This document shows, in pieces, positions 35,501-49,400 of a stretch of 64,000 nt of DNA. Within the stretch, counting starts at the first letter, position 1. Each line of letters opens with the position of its first letter. The position numbers and the translations under genes were made by a program. Below the pieces are notes generated by a model that saw nothing but the letters and a program-made list of their open reading frames with translations, was not told where the DNA came from and did no database searches. The DNA is from Balaenoptera acutorostrata (Eukaryota; Chordata; Mammalia; Artiodactyla; Balaenopteridae), in contig NC_080081.1 in the NCBI RefSeq assembly GCF_949987535.1, positions 66,919,603 through 66,983,602 on the forward strand, given 5' to 3'.

Positions 35501-38500
35501 GCTCACCTCCTGCTGTGTGGTCCGGTTCTTAATGGTACCGGTCCGCGGCCCGGGGGGTGGGGGACCCCTGCTTTAGATGCCATCTTAATGAACCCTTAAT
35601 TTTCTTTCAGCCTATTCCACAGGACTTTTAAAAGTTATTTGTTTATACTGAAAGAAATGTATGTTAAATCTGGTATGCTGCTCTTAAAGAAACTGTGACA
35701 TCATGAGTGAATTTACACGTCCTTACTGATTTGTTTCTTCAACAAAGGCAAACAATAGTTTAAATTCCATATTTAAAGGGAAAGTGCAAAGTGCAAATGA
35801 CCTGTGAAAGGTACCATACTGACATAAATTTCTACCACTACTAGTAAGTGACTAATGATGGGCAGCAGGTTTATATTTGGGGAGATATTGCCTGTTGAAG
35901 GGACAAGAGAAAGTCTGCTGATCTGTGTCAGATGGTAGAAGTAAATCTGGATTAGTTTTTATTAGTTACATACCTATATTGCTTACTTCTTTAAGAATTT
36001 TTAAGTATCTATAAGATAATATGTAAATTGAATAGCTTCAGCTACAAGTCCAAAATAAGTGAAGAATTAAAACTACTTGCAATTTGGGCTTCCCTGGTGG
36101 TGCAGTGGTTAAGAAACTGCCTGCCAATGCAGGGGACAAGGGTTCAAGCCCTCGTCCGGGAAGTTCCCACACGCCGCGGAGCAACGAAGCCCGTGCGCCA
36201 CAACTACTGAGCCTGCACTCTAGAGCCCGCGAGCCACAACTACGGACGCCCGCGTGCCTAGAGCCCATGCTCCACAGCAAGAGAAGCCACTGCAATGAGA
36301 AGCCCACGCACCGCAACGAAGAGTAGCTCCCGCTCGCCACAACTAGAGAAAGCATGCACGCAGCAAGGAATAGCCAAAGCAGCCAAAAATAAATAAATAA
36401 AATAAATAAATAAATAAATTTAAAAACATCATATTAAAAACCTATTAAGAAAAAGCAGTATACAAAATGGTATGGATAATATTATGCTGTTACTATTAAA
36501 AATGTGTATGTATATTGAAAAGAGACTAGAAAATATGTCTGTGTACAGTGACAGCGGGATAATGAGTGAATTCTTTTTTATACTTTTTTAGTTTCCCAGC
36601 TTTCCATGGTAATATCTTTATTTTCATTAACCAAAAAACCTACACCATTAAAAATATTAATTGATAAATTTGACAAAATAGGAAGCAACATACTTCATGA
36701 AAGTTATACATTTTGGATTCTTCTTGCCATTTCTTGCAGAATGATTTAGAGTGGCTTACATCTTAAAAAAAAAAAAGAGTAAATTAATGTACTAAGTAGA
36801 AAATAATGGAATGGAAAGAGATGACTTCTAAAGTATACTCTAGCCCCAAAGGTCTATGTTTCTAAATCAAACACATAGTTTTTTTTAAAAAAGGAAAATT
36901 ATTCCACTAACCAAGGAACTAAGAAAAAATATGTATACTTTCCCAAAATCATGCTATGTCTTCTCATGAGTAAATTACAATTTCATATGATTGGAATTGA
37001 ATTTCTGTAACTTAGTCATGGTCCTTGAATGATGTTATCAGTTGCTGTTTACCTAACAAGATGAGAGTTAAGATTCTGACTTTTTAACATCAATAGTCAG
37101 GCTGATGAAAGGTGAAATGAACTGAAGTTCTTTAGTTTTAAGGGAAGTTGTTTTCAAGAGAAAAATCACCAAAAATATCCAATAGTTTAAAAACTTAGTT
37201 TAACATTAATAACTATTTTGCATCACAACTGTTTTTCATTGTGTACCCAATTTAAAATTTTATTTATAAAACACAGGTCACACAAAAAGGTGGAGTAGAA
37301 TAATTTATTTTATTTATCTCTATTTTTCTTTTCCTGCTATATCTGTTTTTACATTTTAGAAACTATCTATTAGGAGGGATTTTAGTGGTGAATATCATTA
37401 GAGAAATTCCAAGTTTCTTTTTCTTGGCAAGTAAAATTGTTAACTTTTATAAGAGCAAGTATTCGACTCCTGTAACTCGACTTGGAAGGAGTTTAAGGTC
37501 TGCGTCTGGTGTCCTCACCGGGTACCCATTTGGTCCCTGGCACAGAGTAGGTGTTCATTGATTATTTCTTTAATGAATGAATGGGCAACGAACAAGATGG
37601 AAAAAGCAGAACTGGTCTTAATATCAGCTAAAGCTAGTTGTAGTCAAACTGCATAAAACTTAATAAAACTTCATTTATTAACTTCATTTATCTGCTGTTA
37701 ACAGATAACTATCTTGGATATTTCAGGTGATCCCTTCAGTTTGGTAGCTCTCTGTTATAAGTGAAATAATTTGAATATGGGAGGTTAGAGAAGGCAGAAA
37801 TCTTTAAGAGTGTGTTGGAAACCTCTTTTTCATCACAAAATAAAATGCAGGGACCTGGCAATATTTCCAGGCAGTAGCTTTAGCTACTAAGAACACTAAA
37901 GATAAAAATCGGTTTGTCATCATGTTGTTCCTGGCAGAAGCAATTACCAGTTAGTAAAATCTGTTTGCATAGTGATTACCTTGATCTAAGGTGGCAAGTC
38001 TAGAAAAGGACCAGAAGAGGGAAAGACACATCTATTAGCTGCTTGGCCAGGGCGGTATGGAATTGGCAGAGGACAAATAGACCTGGGGTTATTTCTGTTC
38101 TTGTACAAAGAACAGAGGAAAAAGTTTATTTGCCTTTCTTGCAATTTCAACCGTGACCATAACCATTCCTCACATTCACCCAATTAAATGACATTTAATT
38201 CACTCAATTAAATGTCCAGATAAGTATCATGATGTGGTTAAGAGCACAGGCTTACAAACGAATTGAATTGGGACACGTTATTTGAATTCTCTTTGCTTCA
38301 GCATCTCCAAAAATGGAGACAAAACTCATATTTGTCTCAGTGTTGTTGTGAGGACAGAATTAGTGGAAATATGTAAAGTACTTACACACGATGACAGGCA
38401 TATAGTAAATATTAAATAAATGTTAGCTATTACTATTAGTAGTAGTAGTAATATTATTAGATATTTTCTCTTCTCTAGAACCTAAAACTTGTGAGGAAAA

Positions 38501-40420
38501 TTAAGAAAATATCTCAAAGAGTTATATTTCCTTTACTTTAATATGTATTTTCTTCTCCCTCACCTACATTTAAATAATGTATGTGTCAGGGGAGGTGAGG
38601 ATATAGGAGAATATCTCAATAACTAGAGAAGTAGAAGTTCAAACCCAAGAAAGTGGGGGAAAACGAGATGGCCATCTCTGAGCTTCACTCTAAGAGTGAG
38701 CAACACGCTTTATTAGATGGAATTGCAATTCCATTTACACTGAGGCTTTAAGAATTTTGTCACAAGAACCTGAAATTTCAATGATTTACACTGAATCTGG
38801 TCACCTCTATTATGTTGATCATCATGCTTATGTTACTACATTTATTTTCAACAATGCAATAGCAGAAAAATCCTTTCAGAAGAAACTCATACAACCAGCT
38901 GGCCACCTTACTCCTCAAGGTAACACAAGCCAGTTGAGAACCGGATGGCTCAATAATTCTTACATTGCACTCTCTCCTCCCTAAGTAGAAAGTAACACAA
39001 AGCGTTCAGGCAGGTAAAACTTCACTGAACCCGGCAGTTGCCAGTTTTCACCTAGTGGAGTGGAACGGTCGATAGCTCAACTACGGAAGCAGGGTAATAA
39101 CTTCTCTAGTTAGCAGTTGTAATGGGGAAAAAAAAAACCCTGAACTTAATTAAATAGAGGAACAGTGATTTTAAAACTCCAACGAAGTAAAATTAATTTA
39201 GCTGAGCATTTTATAGTGAGGATTGGCTGGAGAGGCGGATTTGCATTCAAAATGCCCTTGATACACCAGAAAAGTGGGCAGATATAGGCTTAAGTAGGAT
39301 AAGTGCAGGGTTTTCACTAGGGAAGCCTGTCTGGGTTGCACGTATGAAAGACAGAAAATTACTGCCATTTGCAGAGAAGATAGAAAACACTCTTGAGGCT
39401 AAAAAGTGACCACAGACTAGACGAGACCCACAGAGAAGCTTCATGGTATGAAGTGCTTTTTAACAAAGAAGACCCAGAACTACAATATAATCCTATTACT
39501 ATGTCCCATTTTGCTTACACCAATAGAGCCTGTGACTTCAGCAAGATCCTGAGAGAAGAGCATCCAGAAAGAAAACAGGAATGATTTAATAATGGATTGA
39601 AAACAGGCTCTGGGAGGAACGGTCAAAGGAATGGAGATATTTGACCTATAAAGGAAGAGGCTGAAGTAGATGTGTTAATATGAGTCTTCATTCTGGGAAT
39701 AGGACCTTTTTTCTTTCACATTTCTTCCAGGTGGCAAAGACAGGGTGGGAAAGAGGGACTTGAAGAGGTAACACTTATGAGGGTTTAAGTAACCTGCCCA
39801 AGAAGACGTAGCTAGAGAATGTCAGAGCCAAATATAAGTCCACATTTGCTTGATTCCAATATGCAGCCTCTTTCCACTGTTCTACACTGTCTTCCTGTTG
39901 GTGTTTTTGCTTGGGATTTTTAGTAATTCATGCAAGTTTCTGGATATTTTGTTGCTTTTAGAGGAGATAGAGATAAAAGTCTCACTACCTTGGAGCCCAA
40001 CAGTTCCCAGACATAATATGTGGCCATTAGACATCAACACCAGCAGAATGGGTCAAGATTCACAGCTTTGCTCTGGAATTAAACTGATAGTTACTGTCTA
40101 CTTTTCTCTTGTTACTACTTGCTTTATAGTTTAACATCACAGGAATATAGCACAGAAAAAAAAAAAAAATCCAGCCTCACCTCAGCTAAATCTTGAAAGA
40201 CAAGACATCTTCTGGGTACCATTCAACGTCTTAATGTATAAGCCTACGTAAATAAGCTCTTTGTTTTGGTCCAGTTGGACAAAGCATGGCTTTTAATTCA
40301 AATACTCATCACAAATCTAAGCTATACCCTACATATTTTAGATTCTCTATTATAACTGCTAATGGAGACCTTGCTTCACCATCATTTTAACAACAATGAT
40401 GATGGTGGTGATGGGGGGGG

Positions 40421-40456
<36 letters not shown>

Positions 40457-43400
40457 TGTATTTTATGTGTAAATGTCTGCCTGTGTAGTATGAAGAGAAA
40501 TCAGTAATTGTAGAGTAGAAATAACAGTAAACTTTAAATGAAAATACTTTTGACTATGTTAGTGATGGAGAAATGAACCAGATAGGGAGGAAATGGGGAG
40601 AAAACTAGAAAGAAAAAGGAGGAGAAATGGGAGTAGAAGGAGAGAAAGATAGAAGGCGGGGAAAGAAGAAAGAGAGTAAGGAGGGAGAAAAACTAGACTG
40701 ACCCTGAGGACCCTCATTTGAGATGGTTCATGATGCATCATAGACATCTGTACATAACACAAGAAATGAAGATGTATACTTCGAAGACAAATTCGTATTT
40801 GGAGTTTTCTAATATCAGAGTAGATTTGGAGCTTACAGCATAACTATATGGTGTCCTTTCAATACAAAGATAATGTTACTGACCCATTGCTAAAAAATAC
40901 GTAGATTTTGACACATTGCTCTGGAAATAGACATAGATTTCCATACCACTCATGCCAATTACCCGCTCTTTCTTGTGCCTAATAACCTACATCACCAAGA
41001 TGGAAGACTGGAGATGAGATTTATTCCAAGTCTACGTAACTGAACAAAAGCAACTGGTTTGTCCAGTGACCAAAGCTCAGGTGTTAAAAATCCATACCTG
41101 TCCGTCGGTTCCAATGGTGCCTCCGCAGTCCGCGAGCAGCTCTGACATGTCATAGTAGCTAACAAACTCCCACAAGCAGGCTTCCAGGTTCAGATTTCGG
41201 TAGAAGCGTAAGGTATTGGAACCCCTGATAGATGGGCTGTACTGGTAAGGATACGTCTCTCCAATTATTTCTGGATTTTTGGTAGCATCGGTCAAGAAGC
41301 CGTGGTGGGTCTTCACTTCGGTATAATCCAGGAGGTTGGAGCATTTGTGGTTTCCAACTCGCGTGCCATCAGGGCTGAGCGTGAGCTCAAAGTTGGAGAG
41401 TTCCTTGGTGGAGATCACAGGGAGCATGCCTACGAATAATTTTTGCAATCACTGTTACCATTTTTACCAACAGCAAAGGGCTTTCAACACTTTATAATCT
41501 CTTTATCTCTTGAGAAGGCAAGTGTTATAAAATACTGCAGAGCAGTGATTATAGAAGTGGTATCTTAGGACCCCGGAGGATCCCAAGAATATTTCAGGAG
41601 ATCTATAACATTAAAGCTATTTTCACGACTCTAAGGTATTATTTGACTTTTCCACGCTTATTTTCTCAGTAGTGTACGGTGGAGTTTTTCAGAGGCTAAA
41701 ATAAATCATATATTGCAATAGATTGAATGCAGAAGCAGACATAAGAATCCAGCTGTCTTTTATTAAGCCAGACACTAAAGATATTTTCAAAAATGTGAAA
41801 CTATGCCACTCTTTTGTTTTGCTTTATAAATTGTAGTTCTTTTTCTTAAAAGTATGTTTTTCATGTTAGCACGTAATAGATTTATTCTTATTTTAAAATT
41901 AATGAATAAATACGTATTTAACAATTCCTCAGTTTTAAATCCAGTAAATATTTATAGCTATAACCCACAAAACAAAAGGTCTTTGTGGTCATAAATAATT
42001 TTGAGGGTGTCCTCAGACCAAAAAGTTTGAAAACTACCACTATACGGTATAGGCTAAGAGTTGGCAAACTTCTTCTGTAAAGAGCCAAATTGTAAATATT
42101 TTAGGATTTGTGGGCCACAAGGTCTCTGTTGCAACTGCTCAAAGCTGCCATTGCAGAGCCAGAGCTGCCATAGATGATTTGTAAAGGAATTCACATAACT
42201 GTGTGCAAGAAGACTTTATCACGGCCAATGGATTAGAATTTTATATAATTTTCATGTGTCATGAAACATGCTACTTTCAAAGAAGAAGAATAATGTTTGG
42301 TTTCTTCCAAACATTAAAAAATGTGGAAACCATGTTTAGCTTGCAGACCATACAGAAACAGATAGCAGGCTAGATCCAGTCCATGGGACACAGTTGGTTG
42401 AGCTCTGGCATAAGCAATGCAGCAAAAAGGACTGTGAAAGAGGTCTTCTCTTGGCACCTTTTCCACTTCTCCCTCTTAGATTCTCTGGCCCCGCAAAAGA
42501 ACTGGTCAGCTTCTGCAGAGCTACGGCTATCAAATGTTTCAGAAAATGCTAAGTCAAGCTCTAGGAGAAGCACGAGGGACCAATCTTTCTATTAGGAAGA
42601 ACTATTATAGGTCTGCCCTTCCCTGATGGTCCCTTCTGCCTCTGCACATCTGAATCACACCTCCCATATGGGCCTAAAGGTAGGGTGGTCAAACATGGAC
42701 CCAACACTACACTGTAAAGTAAGGAGGTGCAGATTCCTGTCCTCCTATGCCCACCGGCATAAACTTGGGTTTGTAATGAGCAGACAAAGCAGAATTATGT
42801 CCTTTCCATAAGGCAGGTAAATTCTACCTTGTAGTTCCTAATATTGCCTAATGCTTCCTCTCCTTTAGGTACTTAAAATATAACTAACATACTAAGTAAT
42901 AAAATTAACATTAATATACTTCAGGAATAAAGCAAATTAAGAGGAATAGAACTTGAAAATGTCTTCCGTACCCGAGGAAATGTTCATAAAATGTGGATAA
43001 AGTTACTGACTCAGAAATTCTGGCCACACTTCCCTATCCAGAGAAAATGGACACAAAATTTAACATTGTTAATTGCATTTTTTTAACCTTATTTTAACGC
43101 CTAGGAAATGTCTTAGTTGTTGCAATAAATACTGGGAAAGATTTATGAGACTCCAGATATGAAAAAGCAAATAGGTGTTGAAGGCAGGGATTGAGATTCC
43201 AAATTGCTTTACTGTCCAAGTCCAAGCGCAAGAGTTTTGAAGGCACACTGTGCCACTTCATAAAAGAGAGCAAGCACACTAACGAAGCTTTGTTTCATCG
43301 TGTTGCGACATGTGTGAAATGTATCTAATTTTAAAGAATGCCGGAATTGTCAGACTTGAAAAAAAAATTGGGCAGAAAGAAAGCAGAAACACTCAAAAGA

Positions 43401-46400
43401 AGCAGGACTTGAAGCTTAAGTTGCAAATTGAGCATTTTTTGTATGCTTGGTTATTCAGAGTACAGGCAGACCTCAGAGATATTGCAGGTTTGGCTCCAGT
43501 CCAACGCAATGAAGCAAATATCGAAATCAAGTGAGTCACGTGAATTTTTTGTTTCCCAGTGTGTATAAAAGTTATGTTAAAATTTACTAGGATAAAGAAG
43601 ATGTGGTACATATATACAACAGAATATTACTCAGCCATAAAAAGGAATGAAATAATGCCATTTGCAGAAACTTTGGATGGACCTAGAGATTACCATACTA
43701 AGTGAAGTAAGTCAGACAAAGACAAATATCACTTATGTTTGGAATCTGATTAAAAAAAATGATACGAATGAACTTATTTACAAAACAGAATCAGACTCAC
43801 AGATCTCGAAATCACATTTATGGTTACCAAAGGGGATATGTGGGAGGAAGTGATAACTAGGAGATTGGGCTGGGATTGACATATACACACTACTATGTAT
43901 AAAATAGATAACTAACAAGGACCTACTGTATAGCGCAGGGAACTCTACTTAGTTTTCTGTAATAACCTATATGGGGAAGAATCTGAAAAAGAATGGAAAA
44001 TATATACATATGTAGAACTGATTCACTTTTCTGTACACCTGAAACTAACACAACATTGTAAGTCAACTCTACTGCGATAAAAAAATTAAAAACAAACTAT
44101 GCTATAGTCTATAAAGTGTGCAATAACATATGTCTAAAAAGCAATGTACACACCTTCATTAAAAAATACTTTGTTGCTAAAAAATGCTAACTATCCTCTG
44201 AGGGAGTCTTAATCTTTTTGCTGGTGGAGGGTTTGAAATATTGAGAGAATGACCAAAATGTGACACAGAGACATGAAGTGAGCAGGTGGTGTTGGAAAAA
44301 TGGCGCCGATAGACTTGCTGGAAGCAGGGTTGCCACCAACCTTCAAGTTTTAAAAAACGCAGTATCTGTGAAGTGCAATAAAATGAGGTCTGCCTGTATT
44401 CAGTAAAATAAAGCAGGTAAGGAGAAGCCCAAACCACCTCCATGGATTTGCTTACCCGAGTCACCTACCGTCTGTGTGGGGCATGGTGACAGTGAGCTTG
44501 ATGAGATTTGTGTACTCGGGGTCCTCGGGACCCGTGTAGCGCAATTTAGCTGAGAAGGGCTCTGCTCCCACTATCCCTGGCACCCGGGGCTGACAAAGAC
44601 CTCAAGGCAAAATGAAGACATTTATGCTAAAAGAAGATAACAGACAACACTTAAAGTATATATTTTTAAATAGGCACTATTATTTTTCTGTGTACTTTAA
44701 AATTCTCTGTGAGCTAAGGCACTGCTGAGAGTTGATATTATGAGGAAGGAAAAGACCATGATGGGAGAAGTAATCCCAGCAGACACTTCAATGGCTTCTT
44801 CTTAACATTTGGGGTATTTTATAAAGTTTGAGAAACAATAAATATTATTCAATGTGATTTAATTTGTGCTGGACACCATCTGTTATGGTCATATTCACAA
44901 AATCATCTTAACATAAAGTACAAACAGGCATAGTAAAAATGATTGAAAAACAACAGGAAAAAGTAAGTGTAGTTTAATTAAATGTATGAGATTGTTACCT
45001 TAGAATTAAATCCTTAAGACTAGTCGTAAAATTTACATTATTTATAATAAAACTAAAAATGCACTCATTCTAAAAACAAAAGCTAGTCTTCTTAGAATCA
45101 GAGAGCAAAATATATAGTTTTCTCTCTATATGTAATTTCTTACAGTATGTGTATTATAAATTTTAACTCATTGTCTAATCTATCTATCTATCTAGAATTT
45201 TAACATGAAAATCTTCCTCGTATGTTTGCTTTGAAAGCACTGTAATGTCTTCATTTTAATACCGCCCGATGCTGGATCACAGTTTCCAGAGAACTAGGCA
45301 ATATATAATTTCTTTTCTGTTTGTAGAAAACAGATCAGAATCAGGCCCTAGCATCTGGGATGTCTGCTTTATTAATTGGGGGCGACTCATTTTAAGGCAT
45401 TGTTTAATTTATTTTTGGTGCCCGCACAATAGTTTGGTTTTAAGAGAAATTTAAAAACCATACATTCTAATCCTAATAAAAGAACATGGTTACTCTACAT
45501 GTTATCAATAAATATTGATCCTGAATATATAATGGTGGGAGGTGGTACATATAACTTTTCTTGCTGCAACATATGCACATCTGAAGTGTTGTACACAAAT
45601 GGAATTTTTAGAAATAGAATCTTATAAAAAGACTGTTATTTTAAAACTCTGATTTAAACATTCTTCTGCAGAGTAAAGGATTAGTTTATAAAGTGGATTT
45701 CCTGTCTCGTCAGTGTTGTCTCCGGCCACATGTATTTTTCCACCTCCACTGTGTCCGGGCTCTAGCCCTGACCTCAACCTCCCCTCTAATAACCAAGTAT
45801 GGACGCTTGTACACACCTCTCTACCTGGACTGTCCTTCCCCTCCTGCCCCAGCAAACTCCTGTTCATCCAGCGCCCAGCTGGGAGTGATTTGGCATCACA
45901 CATGAGCTGCCCTGTCCAGATCTGACCCTTGCGTACCAACTGCTTCATCTCCTGATCTCCCTTCCTCTCCCTTACGTCCTGCCCCACTTCTCTGCTTGTA
46001 GTTCCCAGGATACTCCGTGTTCTTTCACGCTTCTGCAAGTCATTGCTCAGGCTTGTTTCCCCTACTGTTCTCAAGACTCAGCTTAAGCGTCTCCTCTTTG
46101 ATGAAACCTTTCCAGACCCACTCAGCCTAGAACCCATCACTACTACTTTTGCATTTCTGTGTCCTGTCCAGACTAAAATTTGTCTGTGTCTTCACTTAGA
46201 GTATGGACTCCTGGAAGGCAGGAATCCTGCCTTATTTTTCATATGACAGCCAAAAGCCTGACATATGCTCGGTGATCGAAAAATGCAAAATGAATAAATA
46301 TTTGTTTTCTAATGAATATTTTTGCGAAAATAGATTATCATTTAAAAATACTTATAGAGTATTACGGAATACATGGGGCATCTGGAGGAATGAATAACTG

Positions 46401-49400
46401 GAAATTAGACATATATAACATTCTATGGTATTCCAGCGACCTGTATGTGAAAAGGGCCTCGCACTACCTTCTTCTCTGCCGATGGTTACGGGAGGGCTCG
46501 TCAGCTCCAAGCCTTCATTGCCATCGGCATTCACAGCCCGAGCTGCACACTGCACCCTGGAGCCAGGCTGGAAGTATACGGAGTCTAAACTGATCATCTT
46601 GGATGAGGTGAAAAAGGTGTCAAAGTCCACTTCTCTCATGGGGCTGGTCACTCCGTCAGGGCCCGCGGGCGCGCTGATCAGCCAGCGGTACCGGGTCAAA
46701 GTGTCATTGATGTTCTCACTTGCACAAATGGATCCTGTTTTGTCATAGTCTGAATATTTAGGGTTGCAAGCCTATGGGAAACAAATAACCATGTTAGGGC
46801 CCCAGTTTAGAACAAGGTGGACATTGTTCCTCTTAAGTTCTCTCTCCCTTAGTGTTTTCACTGCTACTTTTTTTCCATTTCTACATGTTATTCAGGCAAC
46901 TTTCAAATTCCTAGTCCTAGCGATGCTAGCTTTTATGAACTCCAATCTTGCATTTCAAACAGCTTCTTGGCCTTTTCCACCTTTAACTTGATACGAGTAA
47001 GTGATGCTCATTGCATCACCTCCCGCATCCTCAGAGCTGTCAAATCGTCCTTGCTCTTTTCTCTCTCCCTCTCTTTTCCTCTCTCTCATTTTGCCCCCGA
47101 CATCCAGTGGGTCAGTGAACTCGATTGAGTCTTTTTGTAGGATGTCTCTTAAGTTGGTCTTTTCCTTCCCATTCCAAGCATCATCTTTCTATCTAATTCA
47201 GGGCCTTTCTCGTCAGGTGACCACTGTTGCCATGGTAACACTCCAATACAACCCCTCTTCTCATGCCATTCTTCTGTGCAAGAGCTCCCTGCTACCCAAC
47301 AAATGAAGTGCACGTTCCTTAATATAACATTTCAAGACCTCTGTAACTTGCACCGCATTATTATTTCTGCCTTGCTAATCCAATAAACATTTATTGTATA
47401 CCTATTATATGTAGGTCATTACACCAGGGGTATTGCAAAGTAAGAATAAATGCGTCCCAGTTTTTGCTCACAAGGAGCTTATAATTTATAGCTAAGAGAA
47501 GGCAATTGAAAAAGTAACTATCATATGCCATTTGCAAGGCAACAACTTCATCCAGGAATGACGTTTCCTTATGTGACTCTTAAACTATTGACATTTTCAT
47601 CGGACGATCCCAAACCTTCCCTCACAGGTGGAGCTGCTGTTCTATCTCCTAGTTTGTATAATGATCACATCATGCCTTATGGTAGAGTGACTGATTCTTA
47701 TATATTTTTCTCTCCCTTATGTTTAAATTCCTTGAGTGTAGAGTTCATATCTTATTTATTTTTCTCTCAGTGACAAACCCTGAGATAATATGAGATAACA
47801 CACTATGTGTACATCAGTTAGTAAACCTTTGTTGGATGAAGGAAGAAAAATAGGACCTTTACTTGATCAACAGTTTCCTTTCCAAAGTTCAAAGATTAAA
47901 TCCTGCAGTTTTTCCCCACTTTTATCTCATCATGACAAAGCCCATACTATATTGGTTAATGTTCATAATTATTTTAACTATTTTACAATTTTCCTCAACT
48001 TCCTACTCACCGTGATACAGACAACAGGATAACCAGACACAGGTCCAGCACTCTCTTTGGCTCTGGAAGTGTCATCATACATCAGTAAGGATACAATTTG
48101 AGGGACAGAAGGAAAAGTGACATCTGCCATGCTGTTCAATTCTTCTATGTACACAATGGCTTTGGTGGCCTAGAAGGAAAAGATAACTCTCCATGATTAT
48201 TGAAATATTAGACTCCTGGTGCTTCTATTGTGCAGAACAATACTCACAATGCTTGGCAAGTCCATGGCTTCATTATAGTAAAAATTGTCACACCCAGAGC
48301 CTCTGCAGTGTGACAGGCTCTATGTGCTTTGTTCCTCATGACCCTGGCACCTAGGTCATATCTTAAGGTGGAGGGGAGGGTACCTGAGTCCTGGGTTGGC
48401 CAGTGGCCCACAAAGAATTCGGGCTTGAGTTTTTTTCTCCAAATAGTGATGATAGTAGTTAAGTCTGTCTCGGGGTGGTAAAGTGGAAGATCCATGAAAA
48501 AGTCAATTAGTTAATAGTGGGAGGAAAGCTGAAAGAGACCAGGGAGAAGGCAGATCCTAGAGGTCATGTGACAGCATGGGTCCTGCTGAAGTGGATGTCA
48601 GGTGAAAAGTGCAGCTTCAGAGGAGCAGAGGACAGAAGCACAGACAGAGGGAGAAGCTGAGTCACAGACAGAAGAGGAACCTGTGAACATCTACTGGGGG
48701 TAGAATGACAAGGAAATCCCGCTGATACATTTGCCTTTTGCTCCCGAATCATCTTCCAATATCCAACGATACATTGCAGTTTCCAAGCCTATATTTACGT
48801 GTGTCTTCTTAAAAGGGGCTTTGATCACTTGAAGTGATTTGAGTGAATCTTTGTTCCTCTTACTCAAAAGAGTTTAATATGATGCTCCATAAAAACTAAA
48901 GACTCACTTCTCATGTGATCAAGACTTACAAAAATATATTTGAAAAAGATTTTCTGCCCCTACTTCTTGAATTTTCAATATGACTTAAAAAAAAAAACCC
49001 AAGGCACTATAAATACCATCAAGTAGTAAAAATTATAAAATACTAAAAATACCTGTACTTAAGGGAAAAAAAAGTCTCCCCAATTTGATCTCATGCTAAT
49101 AGTGAAACAAATAATAAAAGAAATAGAGTAAATGTAAGCACAGATATTGTAAACATTGGTCTGTTCGTTAAATCATTTAGCTTTAAAAATTAGGCTTAAA
49201 GGTCAAAATTCTATGGAAATTACATTTATCTTGAAGAATATCTGGTTGATGAGACAATATAAATTAAATAAACACAGGAAAGAAGTGTTAGGACAGTAAC
49301 ATTTGGGTCACTGAGGCTCTGGACATCAATTTAATAAAGTTATCATGAGCAGGTGGGAATTTTGAGGGTTAGCAAACTGTTTTGTGGGTTGAAATGTGTG

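Larger units (their letters stand above)
33084..41097 (-). other. FREM2 intron between exons 16 and 17 (8 kb)
   Basis: Largest intron in the window. Contains an antisense L1 (33360-33835), MIR fragments (34370-34515, 38232-38460, 39775-39890), a CpG-rich hAT-like element (35336-35575), a CHR SINE (36086-36420), L2-like sequence near 37525 and a TG microsatellite (40415-40453). No exon signals. Confidence 0.8.
41430..44468 (-). other. FREM2 intron between exons 15 and 16
   Basis: Contains two hAT-type fossils (41545-42045 and 42050-42420) and a Tigger element interrupted by an L1 (43463-44396). Confidence 0.8.

Noticed and set aside
45622..46074. Minus-strand open frame of 150 codons
   Set aside because: No family resemblance, no splice logic, partly overlaps the L2 tail; intronic chance frame.
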